A stretch of 64,000 bases of DNA. Source: Ketobacter sp. (GTDB lineage Bacteria > Pseudomonadota > Gammaproteobacteria > Pseudomonadales > Ketobacteraceae). A model generated the notes under the pieces. The model was given only the letters and a program-made list of their open reading frames with translations. It was not told where the DNA came from and made no database searches. Made by a program: the position numbers and the translations under genes. The DNA lies in assembly GCF_003671495.1 (NCBI RefSeq), contig NZ_RCHN01000046.1, positions 124,001 to 188,000 of the forward strand. The letters are read 5' to 3'. How positions within the stretch are numbered: position 1 is the first letter of the stretch; each line of letters starts with the position of its first letter. Below, piece by piece: positions 45,252 to 53,974 of this stretch.

Positions 45252-45306
45252 AGGCATCGCGAGTGCGTTGATCTTAAAAATCCGCAATACGATTCAAGGA
45301 GTGAAT

Positions 45307-46065
45307 ATGTACCCATCTTCAAGCTATTCCACATTTCAGGTGAACCCTCTACAGGCGAACCCTCTGCAAGTAAATTCGGTCATCGGGGATTACAGTGTTG
45401 AGTGCAGCGGTCGGTCGCTGCAGGACCTGGATGAGCAGCAACACATCCAGACTCATCTGCTGTTTGTGTGTGACTACCTTGCTGCGGTAGCCACCGGGCA
45501 CCTCAGCACCCGCCAGCGACTGAACCGCCAGCACCTGATCCGGGTTTTGCGGGAGTACGCTCTGGCCGGGGAGTTCCCACAGCACGACAGCCCGGTGGGC
45601 GCCTTGCGGCAACCGCGGTTTATCGATCATCGGGGTGTGCATTGCGCAGTGGGTGAGTTGATCCGGCACACGGAGGGTCCGGCGCTGCCGGAGCAGATCA
45701 ACGCGCTGCACCAATACGATTACCTGCCGGATATAGCTGTGCCTGATGTGGCGCTGTGGGCTCAAGACCATGGTCTGAGCCTGGAAGAATGCGCCATGAT
45801 TCAGCCTTCCTATATCGACTACGACCAGATCCTGAAAGAGTTGTGCCCTTGGGTGGCTTTATCCAAGGGCACCGATCTGGAGCAGCGGACAGACGCTCTG
45901 CGCCGGTTTCGGGATCAACGGCTGAAACAGTCCGCCTCTGGTCGGTTGTTGGTGAAAACCTATTACAAAGCCGGCCCCGGAATGATCCGTTTTTTTGCCA
46001 ACCATCCCTGGAGTCAGGCACCGGCCCGGAAAACCCTGGATCTGCTGACCCGAAATCTGCAATAA
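45307..46065 (+). CDS. Protein with CAVG-type domain and degenerate CFI-box-like C-terminus
   Basis: This 252-residue protein has no signal peptide. A Asn/Pro/Leu/Gln repeat (NPLQANPLQVN) is near the start. Residues about 105-170 show HRGVHCAVGELIR, then ALWAQDHGLSLEECAMIQPSY, a pattern I recall from exported bacterial proteins that end in a CFI-box domain. The last 60 residues resemble that domain downstream of its motif (ALRRFRDQRLKQSASGRLLV, then a YY and FFANHPW), but the Cys-Phe-Ile box itself is replaced by CPWVALSKG. AAGGAGTG precedes ATG 45307. Function unknown. Confidence 0.65.
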   Translation: MYPSSSYSTFQVNPLQANPLQVNSVIGDYSVECSGRSLQDLDEQQHIQTHLLFVCDYLAAVATGHLSTRQRLNRQHLIRVLREYALAGEFPQHDSPVGALRQPRFIDHRGVHCAVGELIRHTEGPALPEQINALHQYDYLPDIAVPDVALWAQDHGLSLEECAMIQPSYIDYDQILKELCPWVALSKGTDLEQRTDALRRFRDQRLKQSASGRLLVKTYYKAGPGMIRFFANHPWSQAPARKTLDLLTRNLQ

Positions 46066-46102
46066 GTCCGGGGATGGAATCGGTGCAGCGTTAACTGCAC
46101 TG

Positions 46103-46963
46103 TCAGCGACGCACCCGCATCAAGCCTTCCTGCGCGGTGCTCGCCACCAGCTTGCCGGATTCGGTGTAGAAATACCCATGGTTCAAACCACGCCCGCCGC
46201 CACTGAGGGGGCTGCGCATGTGGTAGTAGAGCCAGTCGGTGGCGTCGATATGATCGTAGAACCACAGGCAGTGGTCCAAGCTGGCGGCCTGCACCTCGGG
46301 GTCAATCAGGGTGTAGGGGTGAGCGTGCAATGCGGTGTTTAAAAACAACAGATCCGATTGGAAGGCCACCACCAGCAAGTGGTCGGCCTGGGTTTGCAGT
46401 TGGCCGTTGGCTTTGAACCAGAAACTCTGTTGCGGATCTTGCTGCGGGGCCGGGGCGTCCACCCCAGGTCGAAAGTGGCTGAGGATGTCCAGAGCGGTGA
46501 AATTGTCCGGTCGCAGGTAGGTCAGCTCCGGCCGCTCCTGCTGGACCTGTTGCCAAAACTCCCATTCGCTGATCATGGTTTCCCGCGGTTCCATCTCGGG
46601 TGCCGGCAGCTGATGCTGAAGGCCGTGCTCTGGAACCTGGAACGATACAGTGGCCAGAAAAATGGTTTTGCCATCCTGCAATGCGCTCACCTGACGCAGT
46701 GAAAAACTGCCACCATCGCGAATCACTGTTACGTCAAACTCAATGGGCAGCGCAATGTTGCCCGGGCGCAAAAAGTGGCAGTGCAGGGAGTGGGGTAGAC
46801 GATCTGCGGGGGCGGTCTGGATGGCGGCACTCAGGGCCTGGGCCACCACCTGGCCGCCGAACACGGCCCGGCGTTTGCCAGGCAGATTACGGCCGCGGAA
46901 GTGTAATTCACCGATCTTTTCCACTTTCAGATGGGTGATCAATTGATTCAGGTCGAAGTTCAT
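46103..46963 (-). CDS. tesB: Acyl-CoA thioesterase II
   Basis: This 286-residue double-hotdog thioesterase hydrolyses medium- and long-chain acyl-CoA. Features are FRGRNLPGKRRAVFGGQVVAQAL, LHCHFLRPGN and a second hotdog with SLDHCLWFYDHIDATDWLYYH and GRGLNHGYFYTESGKLVAS. Length matches E. coli TesB. Single gene, divergent from chaC. Confidence 0.94.
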   Translation of the reverse strand: MNFDLNQLITHLKVEKIGELHFRGRNLPGKRRAVFGGQVVAQALSAAIQTAPADRLPHSLHCHFLRPGNIALPIEFDVTVIRDGGSFSLRQVSALQDGKTIFLATVSFQVPEHGLQHQLPAPEMEPRETMISEWEFWQQVQQERPELTYLRPDNFTALDILSHFRPGVDAPAPQQDPQQSFWFKANGQLQTQADHLLVVAFQSDLLFLNTALHAHPYTLIDPEVQAASLDHCLWFYDHIDATDWLYYHMRSPLSGGGRGLNHGYFYTESGKLVASTAQEGLMRVRR

Positions 46964-47058
46964 GGCGGTTACTGCTATTTTCTACAATGAGCTCCCTGTA
47001 ATAAGAGCTTTCCGTTACTCTGTCAAGCCAGCACTCTGATCCAGAGAACCAAGCCTGT

Positions 47059-47646
47059 ATGTCCGCCAATACCATTGCACTGAACCAGACCATGAATCAC
47101 TTTGATGACCACACGTCGCTGTGGTTGTTCGGTTACGGGTCGTTGATCTACAAAGCGGATTTTCCTTATCTGGAACGGAAGCCTGCCCGCATCCATCATT
47201 GGGCGCGACGCTTCTGGCAGGGTTCCCACGATCACCGTGGCACGCCGCAGCAGCCGGGGCGGGTGGTGACCCTGGTGGAAGCCCCGGGGGCGGTGTGCGA
47301 AGGCATGGCCTATCAGATTACGCCGGAGGAATTCGCCCACCTGGATTTTCGGGAGAAGAACGGTTACTTGCGCACGCTCACCGAGATCGAGTTTCGGGAC
47401 GGTAGCCAGGCTCAGGGGGTTGTTTATGTGGCCAACCGGGATAACGCGGCGTTCCTGGGAGCCGCATCGGAGTTGGAGATTGCCCAGCATATTGCCCGTT
47501 GCGAAGGGCCCAGCGGTAACAACCGCGACTACCTGTTGCAACTGGCGCAGGCCCTGCGGCAGTTGGATGAACAGGATGAGCATGTGTTCACCATTGAGCG
47601 TCATCTGTTGGCACTGACGCCGCCAGGCAGGGAAGAGGATGTTTAA
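47059..47646 (+). CDS. chaC: ChaC-family gamma-glutamylcyclotransferase
   Basis: This 195-residue protein is of the ChaC family, which splits glutathione into 5-oxoproline and Cys-Gly. LWLFGYGSLIYKADFPY is the substrate-binding YGSL loop; LDFREKNGYLR carries the catalytic glutamate; NNRDYLLQLAQAL is near the end. An ATG at codon 12 is an alternative start. Its stop overlaps the start of the next gene, a cation exchanger homologue, by eight bases. In E. coli chaC also shares an operon with an antiporter, ChaA. Confidence 0.92.
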   Translation: MSANTIALNQTMNHFDDHTSLWLFGYGSLIYKADFPYLERKPARIHHWARRFWQGSHDHRGTPQQPGRVVTLVEAPGAVCEGMAYQITPEEFAHLDFREKNGYLRTLTEIEFRDGSQAQGVVYVANRDNAAFLGAASELEIAQHIARCEGPSGNNRDYLLQLAQALRQLDEQDEHVFTIERHLLALTPPGREEDV

Positions 47647-48940
47647 ATCCAAGCAGGCACGGGGTGGGGAGCCGGCGTCGCACCCGCGCCATATTCATGT
47701 GGCCCTGGTGCGGGCCGGGTTGGACCCGGAGCGCCTGGTGCGTTTCGAGCTGGGCTGGCCGCACGAACTGCGCTTCAAGTGGCTGCCGCGGTTTGCCTTG
47801 ATGATGGTGCTGTTCGGGGTGTTGGAGCTGCAGCATCGTTATCCGCTGGTGGTCATGGACCAATGGTTGCTCAGCGGACTGTACCTGTTGCTGGGCCTGG
47901 TGATCATCCAGGCCTCCTGCCATGCCTTGCTGCAGGCCACGATTGCGATCGCCTCCCGCCTGCGGGTCAGTCATTATCTTACGGCCACACTCGGGGAAAT
48001 TGTCGCGACCCTGCCGGAGATTGTGGTGGTGGCGTATCTGGTGGTGGAAAGCCCACTGGCTGCTTTCGTCATGGTGATGATGACCCTGTACAACAACACC
48101 CTGGTTTTCAGCTTTTATTCATTCTTCCTGCCCAAGGACAAGCGGGGGCGGTTCTTGATGCCCAAGCCGATTACGGATGCCGGTAACCAGATCCTGATCG
48201 CGGGCGGAGCCCTCGGCATCATTTGTGGCTTGTGGATGATCGTAGCCAAAGTGGGCAACCACGGCATGAACTATGTGGGGCCCTTTGACCTGCTGGGACT
48301 GGCCATCGCCATGCTGGTGATTTTTGTGGTGTATCTCATCAAGCTGGTACGGGAATACGCCGAGGAGGAGGAACAGGTGGTTGCCGCCCTGCAATGTTCA
48401 GAACAGGAGCAGGCGTCCCGCCAGCAGGATGCTTATGAATATGCCGGGATCGATAATGGCAAACTCATCGTGCTGGTGGCGGCCTGTGGCCTGGTGGGTG
48501 CCTTTGTGGGTGGTCACAGCGTTGCTACCTTTGCAGGAATCGCCCTGCATGACCTGGGCTTGTCGGACATTGTCACAGCCTTCCTGTTAGCGGCCTGTGG
48601 CGGCATGAGCGAATACATGCTGCTGTGGTCCTCCCACCGCAAGGGGGAATACGGTATTGCGCTGGCCAATGCCTTCGGCGGGATCACCCAGGTGGTGTTC
48701 CTGTTGCTGCCTTTCACCCTGTTGGGAATCTTTTTCTGTCAGGTTTACCTGGCGCCCCAACACCTGGATTTTCCGTTGTCTTTTTCTGTACCGATTATCC
48801 TGCTGTTGAGCTTTATGTTCCCCACCTTTTACACCCTTTCCTCTCTGCTGACCGAGGATCATACCTTTGGCATGTTGGACACCGCCATCATGACGGTCAT
48901 CGTCTTGTTGCTGATCGTGTTGCTGCTCACCAACGCCTGA
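47639..48940 (+). CDS. Sodium/calcium exchanger-like (CaCA superfamily) membrane protein
   Basis: This 433-residue protein has about eleven hydrophobic segments in two halves around a charged loop (about residues 235-275). Each half contains an alpha-repeat-like motif: GEIVATLPEIVVVAYLVV (about 120-137) and AACGGMSEYMLLWSSHRKG (about 318-336). These resemble CaCA exchangers, but the family is divergent from ChaA and YrbG. The ATG lies within the last codons of chaC, so the two are translationally coupled. The ion is unknown. Confidence 0.78.
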   Translation: MFKSKQARGGEPASHPRHIHVALVRAGLDPERLVRFELGWPHELRFKWLPRFALMMVLFGVLELQHRYPLVVMDQWLLSGLYLLLGLVIIQASCHALLQATIAIASRLRVSHYLTATLGEIVATLPEIVVVAYLVVESPLAAFVMVMMTLYNNTLVFSFYSFFLPKDKRGRFLMPKPITDAGNQILIAGGALGIICGLWMIVAKVGNHGMNYVGPFDLLGLAIAMLVIFVVYLIKLVREYAEEEEQVVAALQCSEQEQASRQQDAYEYAGIDNGKLIVLVAACGLVGAFVGGHSVATFAGIALHDLGLSDIVTAFLLAACGGMSEYMLLWSSHRKGEYGIALANAFGGITQVVFLLLPFTLLGIFFCQVYLAPQHLDFPLSFSVPIILLLSFMFPTFYTLSSLLTEDHTFGMLDTAIMTVIVLLLIVLLLTNA

Positions 48941-49180
48941 ATCCGCTTTTATCTGTCGGACACAGTAGTAATGTTGAATGGTGTCAAATAAATCTATTCG
49001 CAGTGCGATGGCCCGTGGGGTTTCCCAACCACAAAAATATGACTGATCGGTTAACTCACTAAGTTCCGTCGAAATGTCTTCGTCGGTTAATCAGTGCTTG
49101 ACAGGATAAGAAGCGTGGTAATATCTTTAAAGATAGTGAGCGTTATCTAATATCGTGGAATCACATTACTGGAGATCATC

Positions 49181-49975
49181 ATGGAGCCGATGTTAAGCCA
49201 TAGTCTGGATAAGTCATTCGATCGACACAACACATCAAACTGGTGCTGGAAACGCCTTTTTATTGTCGCATTATTGTCATGGGTGCTCGCGCTGATGCCC
49301 GGAAAGTCTGCGTTTGCGAACGACATAGGAGCCACTCAGGCGGAACCTGGGGCATTTGTGTACACTGAATTGCAAATGTCCGTACCTTTCGAAGATATTC
49401 CCTGGCACAGGATCAATATGGATATCAAGAAGCAGCCCGGATTTCTCAACAAGACCTGGTTGGCTGGTGTGGCAAATCAGTCAGGAGGTGGGCTTTATGC
49501 CTTCGATTCAGTTGAAAACGCGCAAAAGTTTGTAACCGGATACTTCCCGGCGGAAGCGAAGAGTTTTGGCGTAGCGCAGACTACACGGGTTTTTGATGCC
49601 CAGGTAACCAAGGACGCGAGTGCCGATATGAATTCCGTCTATTACAGTGGCACCCTCAAGCAAAAGCCCGGCGCCTATGTTTATACGGAGGTGCAGTTAC
49701 ACGTTGTTCCTTTTGATAGTGGACCATGGCGACAGTTGAACCCTGTGTTGAAAGCACAACCAGGTCTGTTATCCAAAACCTGGTTAAGTGGACTCAATAC
49801 CGGGACGCCCGGTGGATTATATGCATTTGATACAATTGAAAACGCGCGGAAGTTTGCTATCGATTATTTTCCAAAGGAAGCGGCGAGCTTGAACGCTGCG
49901 TTCTATACTCGCGTATTCGATGCCAATATAACTGAAGATGCCAGTCGTGAAATGAACTCGCCCTTTTACGAATAA
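49181..49975 (+). CDS. Exported protein with two tandem YdhR-like domains
   Basis: This 264-residue protein has a long N-terminal region with a membrane/signal segment (about residues 25-46, ending KSAFAND) and two copies of an about 100-residue domain (about 55-155 and 160-262). Each has PGAFVYTELQ/PGAYVYTEVQ, a QPGFLNKTWL/QPGLLSKTWL strand, GGLYAFDSVENAQKF/GGLYAFDTIENARKF and FDAQVTKDAS/FDANITEDAS. This matches the YdhR/putative monooxygenase dimeric alpha-beta barrel fold, so the pair could form one barrel dimer in one chain. GGAGAT precedes the ATG. Export of YdhR-like proteins is unusual. Confidence 0.78.
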   Translation: MEPMLSHSLDKSFDRHNTSNWCWKRLFIVALLSWVLALMPGKSAFANDIGATQAEPGAFVYTELQMSVPFEDIPWHRINMDIKKQPGFLNKTWLAGVANQSGGGLYAFDSVENAQKFVTGYFPAEAKSFGVAQTTRVFDAQVTKDASADMNSVYYSGTLKQKPGAYVYTEVQLHVVPFDSGPWRQLNPVLKAQPGLLSKTWLSGLNTGTPGGLYAFDTIENARKFAIDYFPKEAASLNAAFYTRVFDANITEDASREMNSPFYE

Positions 49976-50006
49976 AATCAGGCTATAGCTATATGTGGTG
50001 TCTGGT

Positions 50007-50035
50007 CGGGGCTGCATATCGTCGGTGCAGCCCCG
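50007..50035. terminator. Strong hairpin between convergent genes
   Basis: CGGGGCTGCA and TGCAGCCCCG form a perfect ten-base stem with a nine-base loop. It lies between the ends of the YdhR-like and tetR genes. No T run follows on either strand, so classic Rho-independent termination is uncertain. Confidence 0.5.
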
Positions 50036-50041
50036 GTGTAT

Positions 50042-50641
50042 TCAGCGGATCAGTTTCTTGTTAGCCCAAACCATGGATTTGGCTATTTCCTCCGCCATTT
50101 TTTCGTCCTGTATTGCCCGTGCAAGAGTGACTCCCCCGATCATGGTTGCCAACATGCTCCAGGAAACCTGCTTCTTCATGGTAGTTTCCTTGGGCAGTCC
50201 CGCGCTGATGGCTTTCACAATCTGGAGCAATTCCTGCTCATAGGCAGCGCGGGTTTCTTCATCGGTGCGTGCAACTTCCGGCGAAAGGGTGGGTAGCGCG
50301 CAACCGCCCTGCATGGGCAGGAGGTCCTCGTCAGTATTGGTGGCGTTTCTCGTGTGTGTTGAGAAATACCATTTGATGAAGGAATTCAACCATTGCGCGC
50401 CATTTTCTGCTTGGCTGTGCTCGATGCCGCCTCGAAGAAGAGCGAGTCCTTCAGACATCACCTCGCGAAAGGCATTGGCTTTGGAGCCAAAGTGTTTATA
50501 GAACGCGCCAGAGGTTACCCCGGCCGCTTTTGAAATACCATCCACTCCGATACCATGAAAGCCTTCTGATCTGAACTTGCTTAGCGCAGCCCGATAGATT
50601 CGGTTTCGTGTTTCTTGAATATGTTCTTTACTATATCGCAT
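50042..50641 (-). CDS. TetR/AcrR-family transcriptional regulator
   Basis: This 199-residue regulator has a TetR helix-turn-helix (about residues 10-55: RIYRAALSKFRSEGFHGIGVDGISKAAGVTSGAFYKHFGSK region) and a helical ligand-binding C-domain with a LLPMQGGCALPTL segment typical of the YxaF/NemR-like group. I start at ATG 50641; the frame opens five codons earlier. It is divergent from the SDR gene, which it may control. GTTTCAAC (50660-50667) and GTTGAAAC (50712-50719) in the gap are possible half-sites. Confidence 0.9.
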   Translation of the reverse strand: MRYSKEHIQETRNRIYRAALSKFRSEGFHGIGVDGISKAAGVTSGAFYKHFGSKANAFREVMSEGLALLRGGIEHSQAENGAQWLNSFIKWYFSTHTRNATNTDEDLLPMQGGCALPTLSPEVARTDEETRAAYEQELLQIVKAISAGLPKETTMKKQVSWSMLATMIGGVTLARAIQDEKMAEEIAKSMVWANKKLIR

Positions 50642-50855
50642 ACTGTCTGCTCGCAATGGGTTTCAACCAGTCCACTCAGTCCCATGACCTCTGAGCTCCA
50701 TATTTCGTTTAGTTGAAACTATATCCAGAGATTGCGCAAGCATCGCTTTAGCAGACAAAATCGATATGCTTTTGGGTGAATGCCGTTAATCTCCGGAAAA
50801 AAGCGAACCCTGAATTGAACTCAACAGCTGAACAAGATATCAAGAGGGAAAGTGA

Positions 50856-51707
50856 ATGGGCTCAACCATGAAACTACAGGGCAAAGTGGCGCTGGTGACC
50901 GGTGCCAATACGGGCATTGGGCGGGTGACGGCACGGGAGCTGGCGTTGCAGGGGGCTCATGTGTTCCTGGCCTGCCGCTCAGAGCAGAAGACCCAGGCGG
51001 TGCTGGACGAAATTCATGAACTCAGTGGTGGGCAGGCGAAGGCGGAATTTCTGCCCCTGGATTTGGGTGACCTGGATTCCGTACGGCGTTGCGCGGAGAC
51101 GTTTCTGGCCCGAGACCTGCCTTTGCACCTGTTGATCTGCAACGCCGGGCTGGCGGGGCAGCGGGGCATGACGGCCTCCGGCTTTGAGTTGATTTTCGGG
51201 GTTTGTCACGTTGGCCACTTCCTGTTGACGCAGTTGTTGTTGGAGCGCATCAAGGCGTCGGCCCCGGCGCGCATCGTCGTGGTGGCCAGTAAACTGCATC
51301 GCACTGCCAAAACCCTGGATTTCGGTGGGCTGCGTCAGCCTACCCGCTCACGCACCGCCATGGCGGAATACGCGGTGGCCAAACTCGCCAATATATTGTT
51401 TGCCAAGGAACTGGCAAAACGTCTGCAGGACACAGGCGTGACGACCTATGCCCTGCACCCCGGGGTGGTGGCTTCGGATGTGTGGCGTGCTGTACCCTGG
51501 CCGTTCGATAAATTAATCAAAGCCTTTATGCTGTCCCCCGAGCAGGGCGCTGCCACTACCTTGCATTGTGCCACCAGCGCGGCGGTAGCCACCGAAACCG
51601 GCTTGTACTACGACGAATGCCAGTCGGTACCGCCCTCGCGCCTGGCCTGTGATGCCTCGCTGGCCCAACAGTTGTGGCAAGAGAGTGAAGCTTGGGTAAA
51701 CACCTGA
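50856..51707 (+). CDS. Short-chain dehydrogenase/reductase (retinol dehydrogenase-like)
   Basis: This 283-residue SDR has TGANTGIGRVTARELALQGA as coenzyme loop, NAGLAG, and the YAVAK (Y-x3-K) active site preceded by a serine in VVVASKLH. The ACRSEQKTQ segment after strand two suggests NADP preference. It resembles retinol-dehydrogenase-type SDRs with broad lipid substrates. It is divergent from a TetR regulator and 194 bases before a TonB-dependent receptor. Confidence 0.88.
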   Translation: MGSTMKLQGKVALVTGANTGIGRVTARELALQGAHVFLACRSEQKTQAVLDEIHELSGGQAKAEFLPLDLGDLDSVRRCAETFLARDLPLHLLICNAGLAGQRGMTASGFELIFGVCHVGHFLLTQLLLERIKASAPARIVVVASKLHRTAKTLDFGGLRQPTRSRTAMAEYAVAKLANILFAKELAKRLQDTGVTTYALHPGVVASDVWRAVPWPFDKLIKAFMLSPEQGAATTLHCATSAAVATETGLYYDECQSVPPSRLACDASLAQQLWQESEAWVNT

Positions 51708-51901
51708 AACCGTATCCGACCTGACGCTGACTGAAGCCAAAAGCCACCTCGCCAACGCCCCCTCAACCCCAAAAATCTTCAATGTATACAGAAGGTTATC
51801 ATGTGAATGTGTGCCCGGGTCGGATTGCCCCATTCATTCAATGGAGGCGAACATGGAATTGAACTAGGCTTTATTAAGAAGAGAGACCAGGGAACGGCAG
51901 A

Positions 51902-53842
51902 ATGCGATTTGGGGAAACAGGCGGGACTGGAAGCAGGATTTCAGGTGGTTTGGTATTGTTGTGCGTTGCAGTTCTGAGCAGCCCGGCTCTTGCCATGCAT
52001 GGCCTGGACGCGGAAGAACTGTACTCGCTGCCCCTGCAGGAACTCATGGAGCTGGAGATCACCAGCTCGACCCTCACCCGTAAAACCCTACGCTCGGTGC
52101 CGGCCTCGGTTACCGTGTTCACCCGCGACCAGATTCGTGAAATGGGCGCAGACTACCTTTACGAACTGATCAATTTTGTCCCCGGTTTTCAGGCCTTTCG
52201 TCAGGGGGCTGACGGTATGCAGTACTTCCACAGTGCCCGAGGCCATCGCACCAGCGTGAAAAGTCGCGAAGTGCTGATTCTGGTTGATGGTGTGCGCATG
52301 ATCCGAGAAGCAGACAGCGGCGCAGCCATCCCCATGCTGTCGCTCTACAATGTGGCCAAGGTGGAGTTCATCCGGGGGCCGGGTTCGGCCATCTACGGAT
52401 CGAACGCCTTCCTGGGGGTGATCAATATCGAAACCGTGCGTGGGCAAGACGCCGCACAGGTTGTGGGTGGGGAGCACGGTCGCATGCAATTCAACGGGGT
52501 CTACAGTTTCGCCCAGGGGGATTCTGAGCTGAATCTGGCCCTCAATCATTTTGCCGAGGATGGACAAACCTATACGCTGGAAAACATTAACGTAAGCCCA
52601 CCGCAGCAGGTGACTGGTAAAGATCCCAGAAAGGGCACTGACTTCCAGTTTAGCGCCCGTACGGGCGACTACCGTCTCCAGGGGATGATCTCCCGCCAGG
52701 AAGCTGAGGATTACTACATCGTGGAACGGGCCGCCTCTGATCTGAACCATTCCTACCATGATGTTGCCTATCTGCAGCTGATGCGGGACCTGGACTGGCA
52801 GCCCGGCCTGCACACCCGTCTGGAGCTGGGGTATTCCGCAAACGCCTTCAAGCTCAACACCGAAATACGGGGGTTGGGCATCACCCGCACCGACCAGCAG
52901 GAGACGAACCTGCAGTTGATCGCACGCAATGCCTGGCAATACGCGAGCCAGAACAGCCTGGAGTTCGGGTTGGAGTTGAGGGAAAGCGATATGTCATCGG
53001 TTTACAGCACGCAGACGCGGGGGGATCTGGAATTCTATCCGGATGTGGAGCGCACCATCACCGGGGTCTATGTACAGAATCAACGTTATTATGACAGTGG
53101 TTTACAGGTGGTCGTGGGCGGGCGCTACGACGACTACGACGATGTGGGGGATTCCTTCAGTCCCCGAGTCAGCCTGGTGTATCCGGTGTCCCCCCGGCAT
53201 ACTGTTAAGGCATTGTATGGTGAGGCCTTCCGCGCGCCCAATGCAAACGAGTTGTATCTGGTGGGCGTTACGCTGGTGGGCAACCCGGATTTGAAGCCGG
53301 AAACCATCAAAACCTCCGAGCTGATCTGGATCAGCCTCTGGGGCCATCACAGGCTGACGGTGAACGGTCACTACAATGTCATCGAAGATTCCATCTACAG
53401 CACCACCACGTTCTTGAACCGCACTGAGGATGAAGCCTTCTACGGCATGGAAATAGACTATGCCGTGCAGTTGTCGTCCCAGTGGCAGCTGCAGGTCAAT
53501 GCAACGGCACTGCGCAACCTGCCGGCATCGGATTATCGCGAGGCTGATCGGCTCTCCTCCTTTATTCTGAATTACCAAAGCGGCCGTTGGAACGTCAACG
53601 TCAATGCCAGTTATGCCGGTACGAGGCACATGCAGGTGGGAGCCGACAAGGTAGCGCTGGATGATTACTGGTTGTTGAACAGCAAGTGGATGTACAGGCT
53701 CAATCAGCATGCGAACCTGTATATCAATGGACGCAACCTGCTGGATGAAGACTACGGTACACCCACCCGCCTTACGTTACACACCGATGCCATGCCGAAT
53801 CGGGGGCGGGAACTGATGGTTGGCGTTGAGTTGGGTTTTTAA
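51902..53842 (+). CDS. TonB-dependent outer-membrane receptor
   Basis: This 646-residue receptor has a signal peptide (about residues 1-35, ending ALAMHG), a plug domain (about 60-175: VPASVTVFTRDQIREMGADYLYELINFVPGFQ region, EVLILVDGVRM, VEFIRGPGSAIYGSNAFLGVINI) and a 22-strand barrel with KALYGEAFRAPNANELY, and ends VGVELGF with terminal Phe. A TonB-box-like sequence (about DLEI/MELEITSST) precedes the plug. The ligand cannot be told; no siderophore genes are adjacent. Confidence 0.9.
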   Translation: MRFGETGGTGSRISGGLVLLCVAVLSSPALAMHGLDAEELYSLPLQELMELEITSSTLTRKTLRSVPASVTVFTRDQIREMGADYLYELINFVPGFQAFRQGADGMQYFHSARGHRTSVKSREVLILVDGVRMIREADSGAAIPMLSLYNVAKVEFIRGPGSAIYGSNAFLGVINIETVRGQDAAQVVGGEHGRMQFNGVYSFAQGDSELNLALNHFAEDGQTYTLENINVSPPQQVTGKDPRKGTDFQFSARTGDYRLQGMISRQEAEDYYIVERAASDLNHSYHDVAYLQLMRDLDWQPGLHTRLELGYSANAFKLNTEIRGLGITRTDQQETNLQLIARNAWQYASQNSLEFGLELRESDMSSVYSTQTRGDLEFYPDVERTITGVYVQNQRYYDSGLQVVVGGRYDDYDDVGDSFSPRVSLVYPVSPRHTVKALYGEAFRAPNANELYLVGVTLVGNPDLKPETIKTSELIWISLWGHHRLTVNGHYNVIEDSIYSTTTFLNRTEDEAFYGMEIDYAVQLSSQWQLQVNATALRNLPASDYREADRLSSFILNYQSGRWNVNVNASYAGTRHMQVGADKVALDDYWLLNSKWMYRLNQHANLYINGRNLLDEDYGTPTRLTLHTDAMPNRGRELMVGVELGF

Positions 53843-53974
53843 CAACACCAGTAAGGCCCCCAGAATTTCGAAAAGCACCCAAGTATTTAATTGTGTGCCC
53901 CGATGTAGTACAACACTCCCCAACCAAGCAGCACTCTGCGCTTGCAGATCAATCAGTGGATAAGGAACACTCTC

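Noticed and set aside
49098..49130. Sigma-70 promoter before the YdhR-like gene (TTGACA...TAATAT)
   Set aside because: The -35 is perfect but the spacer is only 15 bases, so the call is too weak to list.
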